Shown: one piece after another, positions 17,425-25,815 of the stretch
Layout of the letters: the number at the start of each line of letters is the position of its first letter
How positions within the stretch are numbered: the stretch's first letter is position 1
DNA from: JAIVGV01 sp035295985
GTDB lineage: Bacteria; Acidobacteriota; Blastocatellia; Pyrinomonadales; Pyrinomonadaceae
NCBI GenBank assembly: GCA_035295985.1
Contig: DATHBT010000004.1
Span: 1-64,000 of the forward strand
Direction of reading: 5' to 3'
Length of the DNA stretch: 64,000 nt
Position numbers and translations under genes: made by a program
The notes under the pieces: generated by a model
Seen by the model: the letters and a program-made list of their open reading frames with translations, nothing else
What the model was told of the DNA's origin: nothing
The model's database searches: none

Positions 17425-18692
17425 TCGTCTTTCGCTTCCTGCTGCGTCATGCCGGCGGCGACGTAGCCGCGGCGGGAGCGCAGTTCAAGGCCGCTGCGGC
17501 GGGGCGTGACGGTGAGGCGGCGGTACTCGGTCGGGGGCGCTTCGGCGAGCGCGCGCTTGGGGCTATAGGTGACGACGTACTGCGTGCCGATCTCGCGGGC
17601 CACCTCCTCGCCCTGCGCGACGAGTTCTTCGTCCGACGCGGGCAGCAGGATTCGGCCGCCCGTCTCAAGAGTGAGCGTTCGCATCTGCTGCTCGCCGCGT
17701 TTCTGGGCGCTCTCGTAGCGCTTGCGCAGGCGGCGCATCGCCGGGTCGAAGTTGACGGTGGCGATGGTGGCCTGCGCGCCGCCGTTCGCGCCCGGCCCGA
17801 TCCCGCCGCCGCGGTTGACCGTCGGCGGCGTGCGCGGATCGACGCCCGCGACCGCCACGCCCGACGCGGCCACGCTGCCCGGCGGCGGCCCGGCCGGCGC
17901 TTTCTTACTCTTCTCCTTCTCGACCCTCCTGCCCAGCGTGCCGGTGCCGACGACGTGGACGCTCACCTGTGCCGCCTGCAAGCGGCGGTACGCCTCCGCG
18001 TAGCCCGCGCGCCCGCCGAGCACGCTCGCGTCCGTGAGAATCCTGATCAGCTCTTCGGGCGACGTGTCGCCGCCCGGCGTCTCGACGCCGTCGGTCAGCA
18101 GCACGACGTGGCGGTTGCCGAGCGGCTGATCGGCGAAGAGGCGCGCGGCCTCGTTCAGGGCTTCGGCGTGGCGCGCGCCCGTGCCCGTAGAGAGTTTCGA
18201 GCGCAGCGTGTGGCGCGCGGCTTCGAGGTCGGCCGTCCAAGGCTGGATGAGTTCGGTGCGGCGGTTGAACTGGATGACGGCGACCGAATCGCCCTCGCGC
18301 AAATGGTTGATGAGGTTTAGGGCCATCTGCCTCGTCGTGTTCGTGCGCTGTCCGGGGTTGAGTTCGCCGCCGGTGTTGAGGACGAGCAGGACGTGGGCCG
18401 GGATGCGGCGGATGCTGCGCACCTGTTGCGGCACGCCGTCTTCCAGGACGAGCACGTCGTCGCGCTCCAAGGAGGGATCGAAGCGGCCGTACTGGTCGCG
18501 CGCGAAGACGGGCACGCGCACCTCCTCGGTGAAGACGCGCACGTCCGGCTGCTGCGCGTCCGCGCCGGCGGGCGACTGAGCGGGCGTAGGGCTGGGCTTC
18601 GCGGGCGGCTGCACGCGGCCCGACTGCGCGCCCGAGTCCGCGGCGAAAAGGAGTGTCAACGCGAGGAGAAAGACTGCGCGGCGCGTGTTCAT
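17421..18692 (-). CDS. Secreted VWA protein, VWFA-related acidobacterial type
   Basis: The 423-residue protein has a signal peptide from the chosen start (ATG 18692, GGAG 5 bases upstream) and a proline-rich linker. It then shows the FTEEVRVPVFARDQYGRF and VLVLEDGVPQQVRSI segments typical of the VWFA-related domain abundant in Acidobacteriota. The metal-ion-dependent adhesion part keeps VVLLTDGVETPGGD, but the usual DxSxS is replaced by VLNTGGEL, so metal binding may be altered. It is probably a periplasmic or surface binding protein. This gene is one of the clearest phylum markers in the window. Confidence 0.85.
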   Translation of the reverse strand: MNTRRAVFLLALTLLFAADSGAQSGRVQPPAKPSPTPAQSPAGADAQQPDVRVFTEEVRVPVFARDQYGRFDPSLERDDVLVLEDGVPQQVRSIRRIPAHVLLVLNTGGELNPGQRTNTTRQMALNLINHLREGDSVAVIQFNRRTELIQPWTADLEAARHTLRSKLSTGTGARHAEALNEAARLFADQPLGNRHVVLLTDGVETPGGDTSPEELIRILTDASVLGGRAGYAEAYRRLQAAQVSVHVVGTGTLGRRVEKEKSKKAPAGPPPGSVAASGVAVAGVDPRTPPTVNRGGGIGPGANGGAQATIATVNFDPAMRRLRKRYESAQKRGEQQMRTLTLETGGRILLPASDEELVAQGEEVAREIGTQYVVTYSPKRALAEAPPTEYRRLTVTPRRSGLELRSRRGYVAAGMTQQEAKDE

Positions 18693-18782
18693 AAAAACTC
18701 CGTGGGTGAATCGTACTGACAAAATTACTTCCGGTCAGATGCTCCTAATATGCCGCGCGAGTTGCCTGAAGAAATAGCCACC

Positions 18783-18803
18783 AGCCGTCGGCAATCGGCC
18801 GTC
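18783..18803. repeat. Unpaired heptad repeat at the pta 3' end
   Basis: Three 7-base words, AGCCGTC, GGCAATC, GGCCGTC, lie at the end of pta and overlap its TGA (18804-18802). No inverted partner is visible in the 60 bases downstream, so this is a single arm of the family. Confidence 0.6.
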
Positions 18804-19809
18804 AACTTTGTGTCTTGCGGCTCTGCGATTGGACGGCCGTGATGGCGATGGCGTCAACGATGTCGTCTGCCTTGCAGCCGCGCGAGAGATCGTTGCAGGG
18901 TTTGTCCAACCCTTGAAGGACAGGGCCGATGGCGGTCGCGCCGGCCAGCCGTTCGGTCAGCTTGTAGGCGATGTTGCCCGCTTGCAGGTCTGGGAAGATG
19001 AGGACGTTGGCGCGCCCCGCGACCTGCGACCCCGGCGCTTTCGATTGGCCGACCGAGGGGACGAGCGCGGCGTCGGCCTGCAACTCGCCGTCGATCTCCA
19101 GATCGGGCGCGCGCGCGCGCACCGTCTTCGTCGCCTCCACGACCTTGTCGATTAGCTGGTGTGTGGCGCTGCCCTTCGTCGAGAAGGAGAGCATGGCGAC
19201 GCGCGGCTCTGTTTCGAGCAGCGCGCGGCAGGAGTCGGCCGAGGCGACGGCGATCTCGGCCAGCTCGACCGAGGTCGGGTTGACGACCACGCCGCAGTCG
19301 GCGTAGATGAGCGCGCCTTCGGCCCCGAAGTCCGCGCGCGGCAGGGCCATGACGAAGAAGCTTGAGACGAGCTTGAAGCCGCGGCGGACGCCGACGCAGT
19401 GGAGCGCGGCGCGCACCGTGTGCGCGGTCGTGTTCGTCGCGCCCGCGACCGAGCCGTCCGCGCGGCCCTGGCGGACGAGCAGGTTGCCGTAGTAGAGCGG
19501 GTCTTGCACGGCGATGCGCGCCTCGTCGGGCATGAGGCCCTTGGCGCGGCGCAGCTCGTGGAAGAGCGCGGCCGTCTTGTCGAAGTCCGGGGCGCGCCGG
19601 TGATCGATAATCTCGACGCCGGAGAGATCGGCGTTCGCGTCGCGCGCGGCCTGCCTGATCTTCTCCTCGGAGCCGAGCACGGTGATGCGCGCGATTTTGT
19701 CGCGGGCGCAGATGCCTGCCGCCACGACCGTGCGCGGGTCTTCGCCCTCGGGAAGTATGATGTGCTGCGGGTCTGCGGCGGCGCGCCGCCGGATGCGTTC
19801 GAGGATCAT
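18802..19809 (-). CDS. pta: Phosphate acetyltransferase
   Basis: The 335-residue enzyme interconverts acetyl-CoA and acetyl phosphate in the cytoplasm. It is the short, catalytic-domain-only form. Family signatures are the N-terminal [68 protein letters not shown], and the C-terminal [20 protein letters not shown] plus [17 protein letters not shown]. No acetate kinase gene lies next to it. Confidence 0.95.
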   Translation of the reverse strand: MILERIRRRAAADPQHIILPEGEDPRTVVAAGICARDKIARITVLGSEEKIRQAARDANADLSGVEIIDHRRAPDFDKTAALFHELRRAKGLMPDEARIAVQDPLYYGNLLVRQGRADGSVAGATNTTAHTVRAALHCVGVRRGFKLVSSFFVMALPRADFGAEGALIYADCGVVVNPTSVELAEIAVASADSCRALLETEPRVAMLSFSTKGSATHQLIDKVVEATKTVRARAPDLEIDGELQADAALVPSVGQSKAPGSQVAGRANVLIFPDLQAGNIAYKLTERLAGATAIGPVLQGLDKPCNDLSRGCKADDIVDAIAITAVQSQSRKTQS

Positions 19810-19812
19810 GAT

Positions 19813-19971
19813 TAGCTGTTAGCCATTAGCTCTTAGCTGTTAGCCGGAATAAGTAGTGGAGCGCGGGCAAGTATAGTTCAAGCCGGCGGGGGGCGATAGC
19901 GCGCGGCGGTCGGCGGCCGGGTGGCGGCGAAGAGCTAACAGCTAAGAGCCAACGGCTAATGGCTAACAGCT
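19813..19971. repeat. Heptad-repeat inverted pair (AGCTGTT family)
   Basis: Left arm 19813-19845 reads AGCTGTT, AGCCATT, AGCTCTT, AGCTGTT. The right arm 19931-19971, reversed, reads AGCTGTT, AGCCATT, AGCCGTT, GGCTCTT, AGCTGTT. The arms differ by exactly one 7-base word, which shows the repeat unit. About 85 bases of G+C-rich loop separate them. The element starts 4 bases upstream of the pta start codon. Confidence 0.85.
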
Positions 19972-20073
19972 TTTCCAGACTTTCGCCATGCCTGTAACAA
20001 GGCGCGCCGCTATCTAGTGGCCGTTTGAGGGCGAAGCCGTCCGAAAGTCCGTCCGCCGCAGGGAGGGAAATCG

Positions 20074-20571
20074 ATGGAGAGCAGATTCAAAGTGCTGGGC
20101 CATGGGGCGCACCCGATCCTGATCGTCTTCCCGCTGGGGCTGCTGTCAACCTCGGTCATCTTCGACGTGATCTACTTCGCGACGGGCAACGAGCAGTTCT
20201 CGCTCGTCTCCTACTGGATGATCGCGGCCGGCGTCATCGGCGGGATCGTCGCGGCCGTGCCGGGCTTCGTGGACTGGTGGGCCATCCCGCAGGGGACGCG
20301 GGCCAAGCGCGTCGGGTTAGTCCACGGCCTCGGCAACGACGTGGTGCTCGTCCTCTTCGGCGTCAGTTGGTGGCTGCGCCGCGACGCCCCGCCGAACTAC
20401 CCGCCCGGCGCGGTCGAGGCGCTGCTCTCGTTCGCCGGCTTCGGGCTGGCGCTCTTCACAGGCTGGCTCGGCGGCGAACTGGTCGAACGGCTCGGCGTCG
20501 CCGTGCACGAGGGCGCGCACCTGAACGCGCCGAACACGCTTACGGGCCGGCCCGCGCACGAGGACGAGTGA
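20074..20571 (+). CDS. DUF2231 membrane protein
   Basis: This 165-residue protein carries the DUF2231 signature GHGAHPILIVFPLGLL near its start and about four predicted transmembrane segments (roughly residues 12-34, 45-68, 85-105, 120-140). The function of the family is unknown; some members accompany redox or cytochrome genes. The start ATG has GGGAGGG 6 bases upstream. It is monocistronic and ends at a palindromic terminator element. Confidence 0.85.
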   Translation: MESRFKVLGHGAHPILIVFPLGLLSTSVIFDVIYFATGNEQFSLVSYWMIAAGVIGGIVAAVPGFVDWWAIPQGTRAKRVGLVHGLGNDVVLVLFGVSWWLRRDAPPNYPPGAVEALLSFAGFGLALFTGWLGGELVERLGVAVHEGAHLNAPNTLTGRPAHEDE

Positions 20572-20584
20572 GGCGGGAAGGGAA

Positions 20585-20708
20585 TTAGCCACAGAGGGCA
20601 CAGGGAGCACCGAGGGAGATATAAGGGCCGATCCGAAATCCTCCGAGTGTGGAGTTTCGGATCGGCCCTTCCGTTTTTCTCCGAGTCCTCTGTGCCCCCT
20701 GTGGCTAA
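20585..20708. repeat. Palindromic intergenic element, copy 2, with terminator
   Basis: The outer arms begin TTAGCCACAGAG and end GGCTAA. The inner 16-bp stem (20623-20638 with 20655-20670) has the same sequence as copy 1 at 7657-7696. A CCGTTTTT run follows. It lies between the convergent DUF2231 gene and mpl and should terminate transcripts from both sides. Confidence 0.85.
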
Positions 20709-20745
20709 AACAGGGTGCGACTCGATCACGCCGCGGAGTCGCGCT

Positions 20746-22164
20746 TCAACTTTCGGAATCTTTCAGCGCGGCGAGCAGCTTGTCGTGGATTCTGTCGAAG
20801 CCGCCGTTGGACATGACGGCGACGGTGTCGCCCGCGCGGAGCTGCGGCGCGAGGTGCGCGACGATTGCGTCCGCGCCGTCGAGGCAGAAGGCGGGCGTCT
20901 CGCCGCTCGCGGCAACGTCGCGGACGAGTTCGTCTGCGTCCAGGAGCCGCCCGTACTTGCTGCCCTTGTCGCGCTCGAAGACCTGCGCGACGACGACGTA
21001 GTCGGCCCGCCGCAAAGCCTCGACGTACTCTTCCTGGAAGACCGCGAGGCGCGAGGAGGCGGAGCGCGGCTCGAAGACGGCGACGAGTCGCCCCTGCCTG
21101 TACTTCTCGCGCAGCGCCTGCAAGGTCTCTCGCACGGCCGTCGGGTGGTGCGCGAAGTCGTCGATGACGGTCACGCCGTTCACAGTGCCGCGCACCTGCA
21201 TCCGCCGCTGCACGCTCTGGAATGTCGCGAGCGCCTCTTCGATCGCGCTGTTCTCGACGCCCCACGCCGCGGCGGCGACGATGACGGCCAGACAGTTGCG
21301 CACGTTGAACTGGCCGATGAGCGGCGTCTCGAACTCGCCCCACACGCGCCCCTCGCGGAAGACTTTGAATCGCGTGCGCTCGCCCGAAAAGTCTATGTCG
21401 CGCGCCTGCCACGCGGCGTCTTCCGACGTGCCGAAGGTCTCGACCCGCGTGTGGAGGCGCGCGCCCATCGCGCCCACGACTTCGCGCACGGCTGGGCTGC
21501 CCCATCCGGCGACGAGGCGGCCATTTCCCGGCACCAGATTGATCAGACGCTGGAAGGCCGTCTTGATCGCGTCGAGGTTCTGGTAGATGTCGGCGTGGTC
21601 GAACTCGATGTTGTTGACGATTGCGACCTCGGGCAGGTAGTGCATGAACTTCGGCCCCTTGTCGAAGAAGGCCGTGTCGTACTCGTCGCCCTCGATGATG
21701 AAGTGGTCGCTGTCCGTAACCCTGAAACTCTTGCCGAAGTTCTGCACGACGCCGCCGACGAGGAACGAGGGGTTGAGGCCGCCGACCTCCATCACCCACG
21801 TCGCGATGCTCGTCGCGGTGGTCTTGCCGTGCGTGCCGGCGACGACGAGCGAGCGCCGCCCGCGTATGAACTCCTCCTTCACGACCTCGGCCTGCGAGCG
21901 GTACACGAGCCTCCGGTTCAGAGTCTCCTCGACCTCGGCGTTGCCGCGCGACAGTGCGTTGCCGATGACGACGCAGTCGGGCGCGGGGGTAAGGTTGCCG
22001 GGCGCGTACCCCTGGGCGACCGGGATGCCCAGCCCTTCGAGCATCGTGGACATCGGCGGATAGACGTTCGCGTCCGACCCCGTCACCCTGTGCCCGCGCG
22101 CCTGCAACATCCCGGCCAAGCTAGCCATCGCCGTCCCGCAGATTCCGATCAGGTGGTAGTGCAT
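20746..22164 (-). CDS. mpl: UDP-N-acetylmuramate:L-Ala-gamma-D-Glu-meso-DAP ligase
   Basis: This 472-residue Mur ligase attaches recycled murein tripeptide to UDP-MurNAc in the cytoplasm. The N-terminal HLIGICGTAMASLAGML and SDANVYPPMST segments fit Mpl rather than MurC. The ATP loop GTHGKTT is at 110-116, and later FIIEGDEYDTAFFDKGPKF and NNIEFDHADIY are strongly Mpl-like. It is the last gene of the co-directional stressosome cluster, separated from the histidine kinase by a heptad hairpin, so read-through is possible. Confidence 0.93.
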   Translation of the reverse strand: MHYHLIGICGTAMASLAGMLQARGHRVTGSDANVYPPMSTMLEGLGIPVAQGYAPGNLTPAPDCVVIGNALSRGNAEVEETLNRRLVYRSQAEVVKEEFIRGRRSLVVAGTHGKTTATSIATWVMEVGGLNPSFLVGGVVQNFGKSFRVTDSDHFIIEGDEYDTAFFDKGPKFMHYLPEVAIVNNIEFDHADIYQNLDAIKTAFQRLINLVPGNGRLVAGWGSPAVREVVGAMGARLHTRVETFGTSEDAAWQARDIDFSGERTRFKVFREGRVWGEFETPLIGQFNVRNCLAVIVAAAAWGVENSAIEEALATFQSVQRRMQVRGTVNGVTVIDDFAHHPTAVRETLQALREKYRQGRLVAVFEPRSASSRLAVFQEEYVEALRRADYVVVAQVFERDKGSKYGRLLDADELVRDVAASGETPAFCLDGADAIVAHLAPQLRAGDTVAVMSNGGFDRIHDKLLAALKDSES

Positions 22165-22168
22165 AAGA

Positions 22169-22275
22169 AGCTGTTGGCTATTAGCTGTTAGCTGTTAGCC
22201 GGAAGAAATTAGCTTTCAGTCTCCGCCCCGGTTGTAATTCTCGGTTTTGCTAACAGCTAACAGCTAATAGCTATT
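22169..22275. repeat. Heptad-repeat hairpin (AGCTGTT family)
   Basis: Positions 22177-22199 and 22249-22271 form a 23-bp perfect inverted repeat inside slightly longer arms of AGCTGTT-type words, with a 49-base loop. The right arm touches the histidine-kinase stop (22273-22271); the left begins 5 bases upstream of the mpl start. Confidence 0.85.
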
Positions 22276-23617
22276 CCTCACTCTTGTCTATGGGGATAGT
22301 GAAGGAGAAGGTCGAGCCTTTGCCCTCCTGCGAGTCAACCTTGATTTGGCCGCCGTGGAGTTCGACGAGCTGGCGGGTGATGTAGAGGCCGAGGCCCGTG
22401 CCCTTCTCGCTGCGGGTGGCGCGCGAGCGGGCCTGCTCGTACTTGTCGAAGAGGCGCGGGATGTCCGCGGCGGGGATGCCGACGCCGGTGTCGGAGACGG
22501 AGAAGCGCAAGTGTTCGCCCTCCTCCGCCGCGCGGAGGGTTACGCGCCCCTCGCGCGGCGTGAACTTCAGCGCGTTCGAGACGAGGTTGACGAGGACGCG
22601 CCGGAGCTTCTGGCGGTCGGCGCGCACCGCGGGCAGTTCGTCCGAGACGCCGAGTTCGAGCGCGATGCTTTTCTCCTCGGCGAGAGGGCGCATCGACTCG
22701 TAAACCTCGCCGGCCACGGCGGCCGGCCCGACCGAGCCGAGTTCCAGCTTGAGCGAGCCGGACTCGATCTTGGCCGAGTCCAGCAGGTCGTTGACCAGCT
22801 CGATGAGGTTGTGCGTGTTGCGCTCCATCATCGAGACCATGTTCTTCTGCTCCGGCGTCAGCTCGCCGAGCCGGCCCGACGAGAAGAAGCTGATGACGCC
22901 GCTGATGACCGTGAGCGGCGAGCGCAGGTCGTGCGTCGTGACGGCGAGGAACTCTTCCTTAAGTTCGCCCACCTCGCGCAGCTTCGCGTTGGCCTTTTCG
23001 AGTTCGCGGTTCGACCGCTCAAGCTCCTCGTTCAGCCGCTCCAACTCCTCGCGCTTCTCTTCGAGTTCGTTGAGGACGGCGACGAGGTCGCGGTTCTGCT
23101 GCGCCAGCTCCTCGACGGCCGACTCCTCGTCCGTCTCGGCGAACCGCTCGCGCAACTCCTCGACGCGCTCGCGCGCGCCCGCCGCGACCGCCGGCGGCAG
23201 CCACTTGACGACCGTGACGCGCGTGCCGCCGCCCTCGCGCGACTCGATCTGGAAGTCGTCCATCAGGCGGCGCGTGCCGGCGAGGCCGACGCCGAGGCCG
23301 TGCGGCGACTGGAAGCGCCCGGACATGATGTCGGCGACGGTGCGCTCGCCGATCCCCGGGCCGTCGTCGCGCGCGGTGATCTGCAGGCCCGTCGCGGCGG
23401 GGCCGAATTGCGCGACGGCCAGCGTGATCGCCCCGGAGCGCGCGTACTCGTAGATGTTGCGGGTGAGTTCGGAGACTGCCGTCGTGATCTTGATCTGCGT
23501 CGTCTGGTCGAAGCCCATCTCGCGCGCGAGCCGCCGCACGCGGTCGCGCACCTTGACGATGTCCGACTCGCGCCGCACGTAGATGTCGCCGAGCCTCGTT
23601 GTCTGGATAGCATCCAT
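22271..23617 (-). CDS. RsbT-like ATPase fused to a sensor histidine kinase
   Basis: The 448-residue protein has three parts. Residues about 1-142 form an RsbT/RsbW-type GHKL ATPase (TTAVSELTRNIYEYA, ARDDGPGIG, GLGVGLAGTRRLMD). Residues about 149-218 are a strong coiled coil rich in EELER repeats. The rest is a histidine kinase, with His229 in the HDLRSPLT box, then N, G1 (DTGVGIP) and G2 (GTGLGLYITRQLV) boxes. No membrane segment is seen, so it is cytoplasmic. The ATPase may dock on RsbS/RsbR and bring stressosome output to phosphotransfer. ATG 23617 is preferred over a TTG 12 bases upstream. No response regulator lies nearby. Confidence 0.88.
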   Translation of the reverse strand: MDAIQTTRLGDIYVRRESDIVKVRDRVRRLAREMGFDQTTQIKITTAVSELTRNIYEYARSGAITLAVAQFGPAATGLQITARDDGPGIGERTVADIMSGRFQSPHGLGVGLAGTRRLMDDFQIESREGGGTRVTVVKWLPPAVAAGARERVEELRERFAETDEESAVEELAQQNRDLVAVLNELEEKREELERLNEELERSNRELEKANAKLREVGELKEEFLAVTTHDLRSPLTVISGVISFFSSGRLGELTPEQKNMVSMMERNTHNLIELVNDLLDSAKIESGSLKLELGSVGPAAVAGEVYESMRPLAEEKSIALELGVSDELPAVRADRQKLRRVLVNLVSNALKFTPREGRVTLRAAEEGEHLRFSVSDTGVGIPAADIPRLFDKYEQARSRATRSEKGTGLGLYITRQLVELHGGQIKVDSQEGKGSTFSFTIPIDKSEE

Positions 23618-23633
23618 CGTTAAGAACAAAGCA

Positions 23634-23750
23634 GTCCGTCGTCCGTGGTCAGTTGTCCGTTGTATCCGCTTCGCCAGCTCGCCGCCCGCGGATTAAGGAT
23701 CGAGTTACGCAAGCTCAAACGACTGACAACGGACTACGGACAACTGACGG
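23634..23750. repeat. Heptad-repeat inverted pair (GTCCGTT family)
   Basis: Left arm 23634-23663 reads GTCCGTC, GTCCGTG, GTCAGTT, GTCCGTT. The right arm 23719-23750, reversed, reads GTCAGTT, GTCCGTA, GTCCGTT, GTCAGTC. The arms share words in a shifted order, so pairing is partial. The right arm ends 2 bases before the stop of the phosphatase gene. Confidence 0.75.
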
Positions 23751-23752
23751 CC

Positions 23753-24805
23753 TTACGGCCTTGCTACCAGGATCGTGGCGTCGTCCGAGCCGCGGCTGTA
23801 GTCGCGCAGGAGGACGCCGGCAATAAGTTGCGGACTCTTCTGGAGCAGCCCGGGGTAGTCGCCCATGTCCCAGGACGCGCTCAGGCCGTCGGAGGCGAGC
23901 ACAACCGTCGCGCCCTCGCCCCAGCGCGACTGCCAGACGCGCAGCTTGCCGAGCCGCGCGCCGAGCGTGCCGTTGGCCGAGACGGGGCGGATCGGCTCAG
24001 GCGAGTTGAAGACGCGCACCTCGACGTTGCCCACGCCCGCATAGTAGAAAGCCTCGCGGCGCGTGTCCACCACGCACGCGCCCATCACCGCGCCGCGGGT
24101 GGAGCGCAGCCGGTCGTGCGTCTTCAGGAAGAGGGTGTCGAGTCCCTCCCCCTGCCACTCCGAGAGCACTTCGAGCGCGCCGCGCGCGGCCTCCTGCGCG
24201 CCGTGGCCGTGGCCGAGGCCGTCGATGACGGCGAGCAGGGTCGCGCCCGCGCGGCGGCGGACGAAGTAGGCGTCGCCGTTGGCGGTCTCGCCCGGTCGCG
24301 GCCGGCTCCACGCGCCGTAGCGGCGCGTGGTGGCCGCGTGGTGCTGCTCCAACCGCGCGGCCTCGACCCACTTGCGGCAGAGCAGGGCCGTGCCGTGCGT
24401 CGTGCGGCGCAAGCCGGCGGAGACGCCGCGCGGGCGCGGCGCGGGCACGGACGAGTAGAAGTCGAACTCGTGCATCAGGCGGCGGATCGCGCCCAGGCCC
24501 GCGCCGAGGCTCCCGCCCGTGGTGACGCCGTCGCGCACGGCGCGGTCGATGTCGGGGATGCCGGGGCCTTTGTCGCAGTAGAAGAGTTCGAGGCCGGGTT
24601 CTGCGCCGAGCGGCGCGGCGAAGTGAACCCATCCGCCGCCCGTCGCGTAGCGGACGGCGTTGGTGCCGATCTCCTGTACGACGATGTCGATCTCGGCCAG
24701 CTCGCGCTCGGTGAAGCCGACGCGCTTGGCGAAACTGTGCACGGCCCGCCGCGCCGCGCCCACCTGCGCGTCGTCCGCCACCTCCATCGACTGGATCGAA
24801 CGCAT
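23753..24805 (-). CDS. RsbT-like ATPase fused to an RsbX/SpoIIE-type phosphatase
   Basis: The 350-residue protein begins with a GHKL ATPase (IDIVVQEIGTNAVRYA, CDKGPGIPDID, GLGAIRRLMHEFD; residues about 1-135). It ends with a PP2C-like SpoIIE phosphatase (NGDAYFVRR, LLAVIDGLGHGHGAQEAA, VVLASDGLSASW, DDATILVARP; residues about 155-350). The short phosphatase without sensor domain resembles RsbX, which dephosphorylates RsbR and RsbS and resets the stressosome. Position right after RsbT supports that job. Confidence 0.88.
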   Translation of the reverse strand: MRSIQSMEVADDAQVGAARRAVHSFAKRVGFTERELAEIDIVVQEIGTNAVRYATGGGWVHFAAPLGAEPGLELFYCDKGPGIPDIDRAVRDGVTTGGSLGAGLGAIRRLMHEFDFYSSVPAPRPRGVSAGLRRTTHGTALLCRKWVEAARLEQHHAATTRRYGAWSRPRPGETANGDAYFVRRRAGATLLAVIDGLGHGHGAQEAARGALEVLSEWQGEGLDTLFLKTHDRLRSTRGAVMGACVVDTRREAFYYAGVGNVEVRVFNSPEPIRPVSANGTLGARLGKLRVWQSRWGEGATVVLASDGLSASWDMGDYPGLLQKSPQLIAGVLLRDYSRGSDDATILVARP

Positions 24806-24811
24806 GAAAGA

Positions 24812-24892
24812 AATGATGAATGCGGAATGATGAATGATGAATCAAAAACGGCGGCGGATTTGATCTTCATTCATCATTCCGCATTCATCATT
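24812..24892. repeat. Heptad-repeat hairpin, 26-bp perfect arms (AATGATG family)
   Basis: Arms 24812-24837 and 24867-24892 are exact reverse complements. The left arm reads AATGATG, AATGCGG, AATGATG, AATGA. The element fills the gap between rsbT and the phosphatase gene, starting 7 bases upstream of the latter's start codon. Confidence 0.9.
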
Positions 24893-24905
24893 CGTCGTTT
24901 GCTGC

Positions 24906-25304
24906 TCACAGCCACCGGATGATGGTGACGCGCGTGCCGCGGCCCACCTCCGACTCGATGCTGAACTCGTCAACGAGGCGCTTCGAGCCGGGCAGCCCCT
25001 TGCCGAGGCCGCGGTCGGTGGTGAAGCCGTCGCGCATGGCGGCGTCGATGTCCGGGATGCCGGGGCCTTTGTCCTCGAAGATGAGGCGGATGCCGGCGCG
25101 CCCCTGCGGCCCGCTCGTCGGCTGCGCGATCAGCCGGCCGCGCTTGGCGTACTTGAGGATGTTGCGCGCCAGCTCGGAGGTGACGGTGGCGAGCCGCGTC
25201 TGGTCGAGCAGGCGGAAGCCGACGGCCGCGGCCAGCGCGCGCACCTCGCTGCGCGCCGCCACCATGTCCTGCTCGGACTCAAGGGTGATTGACCGCGTGT
25301 CCAA
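24906..25304 (-). CDS. rsbT: Stressosome switch kinase RsbT
   Basis: The 132-residue protein is a compact GHKL-fold serine/threonine kinase. The ATP site is visible as SELARNILKYA (N box), EDKGPGIPDID (G1) and GLGKGLPGSKRLVDEF (G2). RsbT phosphorylates RsbS and RsbR on stress and is then released to activate a partner. Its start overlaps the end of rsbS by 26 bp, the usual coupled arrangement. No RsbU phosphatase, RsbV/W or sigma-B gene is found in the window. Confidence 0.93.
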   Translation of the reverse strand: MDTRSITLESEQDMVAARSEVRALAAAVGFRLLDQTRLATVTSELARNILKYAKRGRLIAQPTSGPQGRAGIRLIFEDKGPGIPDIDAAMRDGFTTDRGLGKGLPGSKRLVDEFSIESEVGRGTRVTIIRWL

Positions 25305-25716
25305 AACCGCTTAACCCCCCCGGTGCGTCCTCTTCGTCGCAGTTCTCGTCGATGCCGAACTCGTCGCGCAGCAGCCTGATCCCTTCGTCCACGTTGAGCA
25401 CGGTCGAGACGCCGTTCAACTCCAGCCCCAGCTCGACGAGCGTGATGGCGACGGCCGGCTGGATGCCGACGACCACGGTGCGCGCGTCCATGATGCGCGC
25501 CATCGCGGCGATGTCGGAGAGCATCCGGCCGATGAAGGAGTCCACCATCTCCAAGAGCGAGATGTCGATGAGCACGCCGCGCGCGCGGGTGCGCTCTAAT
25601 TCGGAGAGGATACGCTCCTGCAGGTGGACTACGGTGTGATCGTCCATGTCCGTCTGGATCGGGACGATCAGCACGCGGCCCACCTTCAGGATCGGGATGC
25701 GCTGTAAGCCGTTCAT
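25279..25716 (-). CDS. rsbS: Stressosome scaffold antagonist RsbS (STAS domain)
   Basis: The 145-residue protein is a single STAS domain. The core reads ARGVLIDISLLEMVDSFIGRML, where Ser60 in VDSFIG matches the serine phosphorylated by RsbT in Bacillus RsbS (Ser59). It then continues VVVGIQPAVAITLVELGLEL. It should form the icosahedral stressosome core with RsbR. The C-terminal 25 residues are acidic and beyond the usual family length. Confidence 0.93.
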   Translation of the reverse strand: MNGLQRIPILKVGRVLIVPIQTDMDDHTVVHLQERILSELERTRARGVLIDISLLEMVDSFIGRMLSDIAAMARIMDARTVVVGIQPAVAITLVELGLELNGVSTVLNVDEGIRLLRDEFGIDENCDEEDAPGGLSGFGHAVNHP

Positions 25717-25728
25717 AACTTTAAAAGA

Positions 25729-25815
25729 AGCTGTTAGCTGTTAGCGATTAGCTGTTAGCCAGAAAAAAGCATTCCTTGTTTTGCTAACAGCTAACGGCTG
25801 ACGGCTAATGGCTTT
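25729..25815. repeat. Heptad-repeat inverted pair (AGCTGTT family)
   Basis: Left arm 25729-25760 reads AGCTGTT, AGCTGTT, AGCGATT, AGCTGTT. The right arm 25783-25815, reversed, reads AGCCATT, AGCCGTC, AGCCGTT, AGCTGTT. Pairing is best near the loop. The right arm directly abuts the rsbR stop (25818-25816). Confidence 0.8.

Noticed and set aside
20647..22191. Long plus-strand open frame antisense to mpl (514 codons)
   Set aside because: Arg/Val/Asp/Ala-rich composition without domains, opposite a well-conserved gene; an effect of high G+C.
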